This document shows positions 1-8,643 of a stretch of 8,684 nucleotides of DNA, piece after piece. Position 1 is the stretch's first letter; each line of letters opens with the position of its first letter. The stretch covers positions 1 to 8,684 of the forward strand of contig JAEZYZ010000510.1 in assembly GCA_023418705.1 (NCBI GenBank). The letters run 5' to 3'. This DNA comes from Pseudomonadota bacterium. Lineage in GTDB: Bacteria > Myxococcota_A > Polyangia > Polyangiales > Polyangiaceae. The notes beneath the pieces are model-generated. The model did no database searches. It saw only the letters and a program-made list of their open reading frames with translations, and was not told where the DNA came from. The translations under genes were made by a program, and so were the position numbers.

Positions 1-2295
<2,295 letters not shown>

Positions 2296-2447
2296 GGCTC
2301 GATGGTGCCAATGTAGGATACCGTAGGCAAGAAATCGGCACCGCTCGAGCGGAGCGGCTCGGGCGCCCGGGTGGGGAATGGCGTCGATGGCCGATTGGTT
2401 GTGCTGCCGCCGGACGTAGGTAAACTCGCGTCCGCTTCCGACGGGAC
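2296..2447. promoter_or_regulatory. Divergent intergenic spacer between kinase gene and small exported-protein gene
   Basis: These 152 bases separate two divergently oriented genes and must hold the promoter of each unless the kinase starts further upstream. I see no convincing sigma-70 pair. On the minus strand there is a TATCCT about 20 bases before the kinase ATG but no matching -35. On the plus strand TTGGTT at 2395-2400 has only a poor -10 (TAAACT at 2421-2426, spacer 20). The 12-bp palindrome at 2341-2352 lies near the middle. Confidence 0.4.
2341..2352. repeat. Perfect 12-bp palindrome CCGCTCGAGCGG in the divergent spacer
   Basis: The sequence CCGCTCGAGCGG equals its own reverse complement. 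It sits 46 bases upstream of the kinase ATG and 96 upstream of the exported-protein ATG. It could be an operator for a dimeric regulator, but short GC palindromes arise often by chance at this base composition. Confidence 0.3.
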
Positions 2448-2870
2448 ATGCGCGCTTCGAACGACACATCGTTCACCACGGGGTGTGGCGAGCTGCGGAT
2501 CCGGCTATCGATGCTGGTCTGCACGTTGGCCGTGCTGCTGGGGTCGCCGATGGCGAGCGCCGCGCCCGCGCCCTGGTGCGATCCCCAGGCGTTGACGATC
2601 GAAGCGCCGCTCCAGCTGGTGCGCGCGCAACCGGGAGAGGTCCGCGCCGCTCCTCCATGTGGGGATGCCGAAGAGCTCCAGTTCGACACGCAGAGACAGC
2701 GCGCTCCCGACGATCGCGTCGCGCCCAGCGCCGAGCTCATCGAGCGGGCGCTGCCGTCTGCGTTTGGCTGGCCACCGCGGACCCGTGGGCCCCGATTGGG
2801 CTTGAGTCCGGAGCAAGCCCCGCCCGCGCAGGGCGTCGAGCGATGGGTCTATCGACCACCGCGGGCATGA
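2448..2870 (+). CDS. Small predicted exported protein, function unknown
   Basis: 140 residues, and I do not recognise the family. The N-terminus looks like a Sec signal peptide: basic residues R17 and R19, a hydrophobic core at about 22-33 (MLVCTLAVLLG), and a likely cleavage site after ASA at about residue 38. The mature part of about 100 residues is rich in Pro, Ala, Arg and Glu and has two cysteines, C44 and C71. No transmembrane segment follows. Codon third positions are strongly G/C throughout, as expected for a real gene here. The start is uncertain. ATG 2448 has only a weak GGGA just upstream. The internal ATG at 2511 would remove the basic n-region, so I prefer 2448. The gene is divergent from the kinase and points toward the oxidoreductase pair, but a hairpin and 265 bases separate them, so co-transcription is doubtful. 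Confidence 0.65.
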   Translation: MRASNDTSFTTGCGELRIRLSMLVCTLAVLLGSPMASAAPAPWCDPQALTIEAPLQLVRAQPGEVRAAPPCGDAEELQFDTQRQRAPDDRVAPSAELIERALPSAFGWPPRTRGPRLGLSPEQAPPAQGVERWVYRPPRA

Positions 2871-2876
2871 GACCCG

Positions 2877-2898
2877 CGTCGTCCGGCTCGGGACGACG
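2877..2898 (+). terminator. GC hairpin just after the small exported-protein gene
   Basis: CGTCGTCC (2877-2884) and GGACGACG (2891-2898) form a perfect 8-bp stem with a 6-base loop, starting 7 bases after the TGA at 2868-2870. The position fits a transcript end or a 3' stabilising structure. No T-run follows, so it is not a classical intrinsic terminator. Confidence 0.45.
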
Positions 2899-3084
2899 AT
2901 CGGCTCGGCGAACCCTCTCGCCGGCCATTTGAAACACGACCCTCCATGGGCCCCCAGCGAGCACCCCTCGCCGGCCCCATTCGAGCTCGGCCACCGCTTG
3001 GTTTCGTCGCCTCAGTGACGGGCGTCGCCGACCGAGCAGCGCCGGCAGGCCATCGCGCTGCCGTGCCGCCCGACGCCGAGCCCA

Positions 3085-3120
3085 GCTTTTTCAATTCGAA
3101 TCCAAAGTATTTTTGAGTCA
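3085..3120 (+). promoter_or_regulatory. AT-rich leader upstream of the triple-domain oxidoreductase gene; probable promoter region
   Basis: The 265 bases between the small gene and the next ATG contain no believable gene. Most of the spacer is GC-rich, but 3085-3120 turns abruptly AT-rich, with two T-runs and the 8-bp palindrome ATTCGAAT at 3094-3101. TATTTT at about 3109-3114 could be a -10, but no good -35 lies at the right distance. It is the likeliest transcription start region for the downstream gene pair. Confidence 0.4.
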
Positions 3121-3122
3121 AC

Positions 3123-3127
3123 AGGAG
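3123..3127 (+). promoter_or_regulatory. Ribosome binding site of the triple-domain oxidoreductase gene
   Basis: AGGAG lies 8 bases before the ATG at 3136. It is a good Shine-Dalgarno match at normal spacing and fixes this start. Confidence 0.8.
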
Positions 3128-3135
3128 TCATCCAA

Positions 3136-5076
3136 ATGAACAAGGGAACCGCCATCGTCGGCTTCTTCCTGTGCTTTTTGGCCGGGATGGGCTTGATGTG
3201 GGGCATCGATCGGAGCCAAGGGACCGGCATCAGCGCCGAGAAGATGGCTGACGGAGCGCTCGATCACAGCGCCTCACCGATCCCCGTTTCTGCCGAAGAC
3301 CCGAGCTGGGGCAACCCGGACGCGTTGGTCACCATCGTGGAGTTCAGCGACTTTCAGTGCCCATTCTGCAGCCGCGTCGGCAGCACGCTCGAGCAGATCA
3401 AGAAGACCTACGGCCCCGACAAGGTCCGTATCGTCTGGAAAAACCAGCCGCTGTCCTTCCACAAGGAGGCCCGACCGGCGGCCGAGGCGGCGCAAACCGT
3501 CTTCGCCCTCGCCGGCAGCGACGCCTTCTGGAAGTTCCACGACATCGTGTTCCAGAACCAGCGCAACATCAACGAGGAGAACCTCGAGAAGTGGGCGGTT
3601 CAGGCCGGCGTCGACGCCGCGAAGTTCAAAGAGGCCTACAAGTCGAAGAAGCACGCCGCCAAGGTCGACCAGGACATCGCTCTGGCCAACAAGGTCGGCG
3701 CGACCGGGACGCCCGCGTTCCGCATCAACGGCGTGACCCTGAGCGGCGCGCAGCCGTTCGACAAATTCAAGGAGATCATCGACCAGCAGCTGGCCGAGGC
3801 CAACAAGCTGGTGAGCTCCGGCACCTCGCGCTCCGAGGTGTACGTGGCCGCCTCCAAGAAGAACTTCGCCGAGCCGCCGAAGCAGGACGCCAAGCGCCAG
3901 CAGCCCGAAGAGGACAAGACCATCTGGAAGGTGCCCGTCGCCAAGGACGATCCCGTCAAGGGTCCGAAGGACGCCCTGGTCACGATCGTGGAGTGGTCGG
4001 AGTTTCAGTGCCCGTTCTGCAAGCGGGTGACCGACACCACGAAGAAGATCCTCGAGACGTACCCGAACGACGTGCGCATCGTGTGGAAGGACAACCCCCT
4101 GCCCTTCCATCCGCGCGCCAAACCGGCCGCCGTCCTGGCCCGCGTGGCCTACGAGCAGAAGGGTGAAGCCGGCTTCTGGAAGGCCCACGATCTGCTGTTC
4201 GAGAGCCAGCCGCAGCTGGAGGACGCCGATCTCCAGAAGATTGCCGGACAGGTGGGCGTGAGCTGGGCCGCCGTCAAGCAGGCCATCGACAGCAACAAGT
4301 ACGACTCGAAGTTCTCGGAGAGCACCGATCTTGCCATGGACCTGAACGCTCGTGGCACGCCGCACTTCTTCGTGAACGGCTACCGGGTCGCCGGGGCCCA
4401 GCCGTTCGAGAAGTTCAAGACCGTCATCGACGAGCAGCTCGGCAAAGCCAAGGCCGTGGCCGCCCGGGGTGTGCCCAAGGCGAAGGTCTATGACGAGCTC
4501 ATGAAGGAGGCGAAGGGTCCCGAGGAGCCGGAGAAGAAGGACATCCCCGCACCGGATGCCAACACGCCGGTCAAGGGCCCGGCCACCGCCAAGGTGGTGA
4601 TCCAGGAGTTTTCGGACTTCCAGTGCCCCTTCTGCAAGCGCGTGGAGCCGACCCTCGATCAGATCGAGAAGGAGTTCGGCAGCCAGGTGAAGATCGCCTG
4701 GCGCCACTACCCGCTGCCGTTCCACCAGGACGCGCCGCTGGCTTCGGAGGCGGCGCAGGAAGCCTTCGCGCAGAAGGGCAACAAGGGCTTCTGGGACTTC
4801 CACAAGAAGCTGTTCGACGCCCAGGGCAACCCGGACGGGCTCAAGCGCGACAACCTCGAGAAGATCGCGCAGGAGCTCGGCCTCGACATGGCCAAGTTCA
4901 AGCAGGCGCTCGATTCGCGCAAGCACAAGGCCAAGGTCGACGCCGACATGAAGCTCGCGCAAAAGGCCGGCATCAGCGGCACGCCGGCGTTCGTGATCAA
5001 CGGCTACTTCTTGAGCGGGGCCCAGCCGTACCCGGCGTTCAAGAAGCTCATCACCCAGGCGTTGAAGGAAAAGTGA
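3136..5076 (+). CDS. Membrane-anchored protein with three DsbA-like thioredoxin domains (thiol-disulfide oxidoreductase)
   Basis: 646 residues. An N-terminal hydrophobic segment (about 5-23, followed by acidic and polar sequence) should anchor the protein in the inner membrane with the rest in the periplasm. C13 lies inside this segment and is preceded by Leu, so it is not a lipobox. Three Thioredoxin_4/DsbA-type domains follow: D1 about 51-222, D2 about 267-439, D3 about 478-646. Each has a CPFC active site (75-78, 292-295, 497-500) and a Gly-Thr-cisPro loop (191-193, 407-409, 615-617), and each ends with an insert of the form NG...GAQP(F/Y)..F. Single-domain DsbA proteins are about 200 residues, so this is a true tandem array. 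Highly charged, Lys-rich linkers join the domains. The family forms, isomerises or reduces disulfides in exported proteins. The motif alone does not decide which. The stop overlaps the start of the next gene by one base, so the two are translationally coupled. Confidence 0.93.
   Translation: MNKGTAIVGFFLCFLAGMGLMWGIDRSQGTGISAEKMADGALDHSASPIPVSAEDPSWGNPDALVTIVEFSDFQCPFCSRVGSTLEQIKKTYGPDKVRIVWKNQPLSFHKEARPAAEAAQTVFALAGSDAFWKFHDIVFQNQRNINEENLEKWAVQAGVDAAKFKEAYKSKKHAAKVDQDIALANKVGATGTPAFRINGVTLSGAQPFDKFKEIIDQQLAEANKLVSSGTSRSEVYVAASKKNFAEPPKQDAKRQQPEEDKTIWKVPVAKDDPVKGPKDALVTIVEWSEFQCPFCKRVTDTTKKILETYPNDVRIVWKDNPLPFHPRAKPAAVLARVAYEQKGEAGFWKAHDLLFESQPQLEDADLQKIAGQVGVSWAAVKQAIDSNKYDSKFSESTDLAMDLNARGTPHFFVNGYRVAGAQPFEKFKTVIDEQLGKAKAVAARGVPKAKVYDELMKEAKGPEEPEKKDIPAPDANTPVKGPATAKVVIQEFSDFQCPFCKRVEPTLDQIEKEFGSQVKIAWRHYPLPFHQDAPLASEAAQEAFAQKGNKGFWDFHKKLFDAQGNPDGLKRDNLEKIAQELGLDMAKFKQALDSRKHKAKVDADMKLAQKAGISGTPAFVINGYFLSGAQPYPAFKKLITQALKEK
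5065..5069 (+). promoter_or_regulatory. Ribosome binding site and TGATG coupling junction for the lipoprotein gene
   Basis: AAGGA inside the last codons of the upstream gene lies 6 bases before ATG 5076. The upstream TGA (5074-5076) and this ATG share one base. This decides the start at 5076, and the codons open upstream in the same frame are only a shadow of the first gene. Confidence 0.75.
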
Positions 5077-6530
5077 TGCCCAACGCCCGAGCGCGGGGCC
5101 CGTCGCTGCGGCGGCGAGCCCCGTCCTGGGGCCGGCGAGCGGCAGGCCTCGGCCTGCTGCTCGCCATCGGATGCGGGGGCGCCGAGCGGCCGCCCCCGTC
5201 GCCATTTGCCGCCAAGGACACGCCGCCGCCCCCGCCCGCCCAGGAGCCCCTGGCGCCGGTGGTCGGCAGCGACGCGGCGATCCCCGTCACCGCCGCGGAT
5301 CCGAGCTGGGGCTCCCCCACGGCGCCGGTGACGCTGGTGGCGTTCACCGATTTCGAGTGCCCCTATTGTGCCCACGCGCACCGGACGCTGGAGGCGCTCA
5401 AGCGCCAATACGGGCCGGCGACGCTGCGCGTCGTGTACAAGCACTACCCGCTGAGCTTCCATCGCAACGCCCTGCCGGCGGCGATCGCGGCACAAGCCGT
5501 CCACACGGCCGCCGGCAGCGAGGCCTTCTTCGCCTACGCGGAGACCCTGTTCCACAACCAGCGCGGGCTCTCGGCGCCCAACCTCGCGGCGTGGGCCGAG
5601 GAGGTGGGGATTGCGCGCGGCACCTACCGCGACCTCATCGCTGGAGATCCGGTGCGCTACAAGCTCGAGGGCGATCTGCGGCTCGCCGCCGAGCTCGGCG
5701 TGCAAGGCACTCCCCATTTTCGCGTCAACGGCGCAGAGCTGAACGGCGCCCAGCCGATCGGCGCGTTTCGCGACTTGATCGAGCGTGAGCTGGCGGCGAC
5801 CAAAGCGCTGGCGAGCGCGGGCGCGCCCGCCGCCGATCTCTACCGGCTGCGGGTCGAGCAGAACCTGCGGGACGACCCGCCGTCCAAGCCGGTCGCCGAC
5901 AGCGGCGACCGCGAGGAGCCCGATCGCGTGCACGCCGTGCCCGTCGGGGATTCACCCGTTCGAGGTCCCGCCGACGCCTTGGTCACGATGGTGGTCTTCT
6001 CCGAGTACCAGTGTCCGTTCTGCAAGCGCGCGGAGCAGACCGTCGAGCAGCTCGTCGCCCGCTACCCGAAGGATCTACGCATCGTCTTCAAGCACCACCC
6101 CCTGCCCTTCCACCAACACGCCCTGCCCGCGGCGATGCTCGCCATCGAGGCGCGCGCCCAGCAGGGGGACGCCGGCTTCTGGCGCGCCACCAGCGCGCTG
6201 TTCGAGCAGAGCCCCGAGCTGAGCGCGCCAGCGTTGACGGCGCTTTCACGAGAGCTCGGCCTGGATGCCAGAAAGGTCACGGACGCCATCGCCAGCGAGC
6301 GGCACCGCGCCGTCACCGAGCGCGACCAGGAGCTCGCCGAGCGCCTCGGCGCCCGCGGCACCCCGACCTTCTTCATCAACGGGCGCAAGCTCGTCGGCGC
6401 GCAGCCGTTCGCCACGTTCGAGCAGGCCATCGAGCAGGAGCTCGAGCGCGCCCGCGCGATGGTGGCCGCCGGCACGCCACGCCAGCAGGTCTACGACGCG
6501 ATCCTGGAGCAGGCCGAGCAAAGGCCGTGA
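5076..6530 (+). CDS. Predicted lipoprotein with two DsbA-like thioredoxin domains
   Basis: 484 residues. A very basic n-region (several Arg within residues 5-21) precedes a hydrophobic stretch ending in the lipobox-like A-I-G-C, with C33 as the likely lipidated residue. A Pro-rich spacer of about 30 residues follows. Domain D1 (about 70-243) has CPYC at 95-98 and cis-Pro at 213. D2 (about 287-460) has CPFC at 313-316 and cis-Pro at 430. Apart from C33, the only cysteines are these two pairs. The protein is clearly paralogous to its upstream neighbour, D1 to D1 (both have a DPSWG lead-in, PLSFH and NQR) and D2 to D2 (PLPFH and ARGTP), but lacks the third domain. It is Arg-rich where the neighbour is Lys-rich. 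Likely role: periplasmic or outer-membrane-associated thiol-disulfide exchange beside the anchored triple-domain protein. Redox direction and substrates cannot be told from sequence. Confidence 0.92.
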   Translation: MPNARARGPSLRRRAPSWGRRAAGLGLLLAIGCGGAERPPPSPFAAKDTPPPPPAQEPLAPVVGSDAAIPVTAADPSWGSPTAPVTLVAFTDFECPYCAHAHRTLEALKRQYGPATLRVVYKHYPLSFHRNALPAAIAAQAVHTAAGSEAFFAYAETLFHNQRGLSAPNLAAWAEEVGIARGTYRDLIAGDPVRYKLEGDLRLAAELGVQGTPHFRVNGAELNGAQPIGAFRDLIERELAATKALASAGAPAADLYRLRVEQNLRDDPPSKPVADSGDREEPDRVHAVPVGDSPVRGPADALVTMVVFSEYQCPFCKRAEQTVEQLVARYPKDLRIVFKHHPLPFHQHALPAAMLAIEARAQQGDAGFWRATSALFEQSPELSAPALTALSRELGLDARKVTDAIASERHRAVTERDQELAERLGARGTPTFFINGRKLVGAQPFATFEQAIEQELERARAMVAAGTPRQQVYDAILEQAEQRP

Positions 6531-6565
6531 GCCAGCGATCGACCTGCGGTGGTGTGCCAAACGAT

Positions 6566-6587
6566 CGGCCGCTTCAGGTCTCGGCCG
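6566..6587. repeat. CGGCCG pair between convergent genes; weak hairpin
   Basis: CGGCCG occurs at 6566-6571 and 6582-6587 with 10 bases between. Because the unit is self-complementary, it can pair as a 6-bp hairpin on either strand, and it is also a direct repeat. It sits in the 67-base gap between two converging stops, where a bidirectional terminator would be expected, but there is no T-run and the stem is short. Confidence 0.25.
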
Positions 6588-6597
6588 CTCGAGCGCG

Positions 6598-8595
6598 TCA
6601 AAGCCCGAACGGATAGGTCTCCGGGACCCCGCTCGGCAGCTCGGCGGAGAGAGCGGCGACGGCGGAGGTCTCGTCGAACCAGATGTATTCGTCGAACTGC
6701 CGCGGCAGGATCGCTTGGAAGTAGTGGCTTTGAAGCTCGGTGTCGGGCCGATAGACGACGCCGATGGCGCGCTCGAGCCGCGCGGACATCAGCTCGTCCC
6801 GGACGGCGTTTCGCTTCGGAAAGCGCAGGTGCAAGAGCCCCGCCGGGAGCTCGGCGCGGTGGAAGAGCCCTTCGTAGCTGTCGGCGATCGCCGGCCGCAC
6901 CCGTAGGATCTGCATCGGCCGATCCCAACCGGTCGCGGCCGCCACCGTGCCGTGATCGGTGCCGAAACCGACCGTGAACAGCGCGTCGCCGAAGCGCGCC
7001 CGGCACAGGCTGCCGACGTTGAGCTCGCCCCGCTCGCCCATCTCGGTCGCGCGGGCATCGCCGATATGCGAGTTGTGCGCCCAGACGATGACCTTCGACC
7101 CGGCGCCTCGAAACGCCAGCAGCGCCTCGAGCGTGTCGAACATGTGCTGGTCGCGGTGGTTCCAGGATTCGACCGAGCCGTAGTACATGATGCGGTAGTA
7201 GCGTTCCGCGCTCGCCACCAAGCGCGCGTTCTGCAGCGCGTCGAGGAAACGGTCTCCGTCGTCGGCGGCGTATTCGAGCCGCTGCGAGAGCAGGTCGCGG
7301 AGCACCTCGACCACCTCCTGCTCGCAGCGACGGTACTGTCCGGAGATCGCGGCGCGCCCGTACATCGCCGGATCGCTCTCCCACGGAGAGAGGCACTCAT
7401 AGCGCTCGCGGGCGATCCGCGCCGCCGCCGGATCCACCCGCTCCAGATATTCGACCACCGCCGCTGCGGAGCTGTACAAGCTGTACAGGTCGAGCCCATG
7501 GAAGGTCACTTGCTCGTCCGAGGAGCGCCCCCGGTTGTACTCACGCAGCCACTCGACCAGCTCGAGCATCTCCTGGTTCTTCCACATCCAGGTGGGGAAG
7601 CGATCGAAGGCCGCCCAGCGGCGCTGCGCCGGCGGCGCGTGCCGGACGTAGCGATCGACGACCGCCGCGTCCGGCCAATCCGCTTCGACCGCGAGCATCT
7701 GAAACCCGCGCCGCAAGATCAGCTCGCGGGTGACGCGCGCGCGCATGCGATAAAACTCGGAGGTCCCGTGCGTCGCCTCGCCCAGCAGGACCACCCGCGC
7801 GTCGCCGATGCGGTCAAGCAGGGGCCCGAGGGAGACCGATTCGATGTCGTCGATCGGTTCGGCCGACTCGCGGATCAGGCGCGCCAGCGCCTCCTCGCTC
7901 GAGGCGCCCTTTCCCGAGCCCTGCGCGCGAGCTCGCGGCGCGGGCGCGTCCGACCAGCCCTCGTCGCCGATCAACGGGACGAACTGGACCGCGCCGAGCT
8001 CGGTGCGCGTCGTGCGATCCCGATCGGTCCGAGTGACGCGGACCAGCCGCTGCACGCGGGGCGTGGTGCCGACCGGGATCAGCAGGCTGCCGCCGATCGC
8101 CAATTGGTCGACCAGCGCGTCCGGAACGCGGGGACCTCCGGCCGACACGATGATCGCGTCGTACGGGGCGTGCTCCGGCCAGCCGCGGGTACCGTCGGCG
8201 TGCAGCACGTGCACGTTGTCGTAACCGAGCTCGGCCAGGCGCGTTCGAGCAGCCCGCGCGAGCTCCTCCTGCCGCTCCACGGTGTAGACCTCGCTCGCCA
8301 CGCGCGCGAGCACCGCCGCGGCATAGCCCGAGCCCGTCCCGATCTCGAGCACCCGCGCCCCCGGAGCCACGCCAGCCGCCTGGATCATTTCCGCCACGAT
8401 ATAGGGCTGTGAGATCGTTTGGCCCGACCCGATCGGCAACGCCGTGTCCCCATACGCGAGCCCCGCGAGCTCCGGCGGCACGAAAGCCTCCCGCGGCACC
8501 TCCGCCATCGCGCGCAGCACCTGCGGATCGCTCACCCCCCGGGCCTCGAGCTGCTCTCGAACCATCGCCCGCCGCCGCGCCGCGCCATCGCTCAT
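6598..8595 (-). CDS. Fusion of protein-L-isoaspartate O-methyltransferase and erythromycin-esterase-like domain
   Basis: 665 residues from ATG 8595. Residues 1 to about 214 are a PCMT domain, with the family signature GQTISQPYIV (58-67), SAM-binding motif VLEIGTGSG (82-90) and the YDAIIVSAG strand (145-153). PCMT methylates isoaspartyl residues in damaged proteins with S-adenosylmethionine to start repair. A short Ala/Arg/Gly/Ser linker leads to an erythromycin-esterase-like domain (about 234-655) with GEATHGTSEFY (E273, H276), VEADWP (E304) and WAHNSHIGD (H507, H510), the acidic and histidine residues expected for an active member. True Ere enzymes open the macrolide lactone, but most relatives have unknown substrates, so I do not call resistance. 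There is no signal peptide, so the protein is cytoplasmic. A TTG in frame at 8610 is rejected as start because it overlaps the Shine-Dalgarno. The gene converges on the oxidoreductase pair and probably has its own promoter. Confidence 0.93.
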   Translation of the reverse strand: MSDGAARRRAMVREQLEARGVSDPQVLRAMAEVPREAFVPPELAGLAYGDTALPIGSGQTISQPYIVAEMIQAAGVAPGARVLEIGTGSGYAAAVLARVASEVYTVERQEELARAARTRLAELGYDNVHVLHADGTRGWPEHAPYDAIIVSAGGPRVPDALVDQLAIGGSLLIPVGTTPRVQRLVRVTRTDRDRTTRTELGAVQFVPLIGDEGWSDAPAPRARAQGSGKGASSEEALARLIRESAEPIDDIESVSLGPLLDRIGDARVVLLGEATHGTSEFYRMRARVTRELILRRGFQMLAVEADWPDAAVVDRYVRHAPPAQRRWAAFDRFPTWMWKNQEMLELVEWLREYNRGRSSDEQVTFHGLDLYSLYSSAAAVVEYLERVDPAAARIARERYECLSPWESDPAMYGRAAISGQYRRCEQEVVEVLRDLLSQRLEYAADDGDRFLDALQNARLVASAERYYRIMYYGSVESWNHRDQHMFDTLEALLAFRGAGSKVIVWAHNSHIGDARATEMGERGELNVGSLCRARFGDALFTVGFGTDHGTVAAATGWDRPMQILRVRPAIADSYEGLFHRAELPAGLLHLRFPKRNAVRDELMSARLERAIGVVYRPDTELQSHYFQAILPRQFDEYIWFDETSAVAALSAELPSGVPETYPFGL

Positions 8596-8599
8596 GCTT

Positions 8600-8607
8600 C
8601 CTCCTCC
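8600..8607 (-). promoter_or_regulatory. Strong ribosome binding site of the methyltransferase-esterase gene
   Basis: On the minus strand GGAGGAGG reads directly upstream of ATG 8595, leaving 4 bases after the last G. It supports ATG 8595 over the TTG at 8610. Confidence 0.8.
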
Positions 8608-8643
8608 CAAGAGTCGATCTCAAAAACCATGCCGCCCGTCCTC

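Noticed and set aside
2849..3121. Minus-strand 90-codon open frame in the spacer before the oxidoreductases
   Set aside because: The product is low-complexity Arg/Gly/Ser sequence with no ribosome binding site, signal or motif, and it overlaps the end of the exported-protein gene and the AT-rich leader.
4623..5075. Upstream extension of the lipoprotein reading frame
   Set aside because: It would overlap the end of the triple-domain gene by 450 bases and read as Arg-rich shadow. ATG 5076 has a ribosome binding site, a stop-start overlap and a lipoprotein signal right after it.
3274..5205. Long minus-strand open frame of 643 codons opposite the triple-domain oxidoreductase
   Set aside because: The product is a Leu/Arg/Gly-rich antisense translation without motifs, while the plus strand carries three clear CPFC thioredoxin domains and a good ribosome binding site.
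6952..8412. Plus-strand open frame of 486 codons inside the methyltransferase-esterase gene
   Set aside because: It is antisense to well-conserved PCMT and esterase motifs and shows no domain of its own.
6598..8595. Macrolide resistance gene
   Set aside because: The esterase-like family is broad, the domain is fused to a repair methyltransferase, and there is no mobile or resistance context, so a resistance call is not supported.
8596..8610. TTG start at 8610 for the methyltransferase-esterase
   Set aside because: The codons between are the Shine-Dalgarno GGAGGAGG itself; ATG 8595 follows it at workable spacing.
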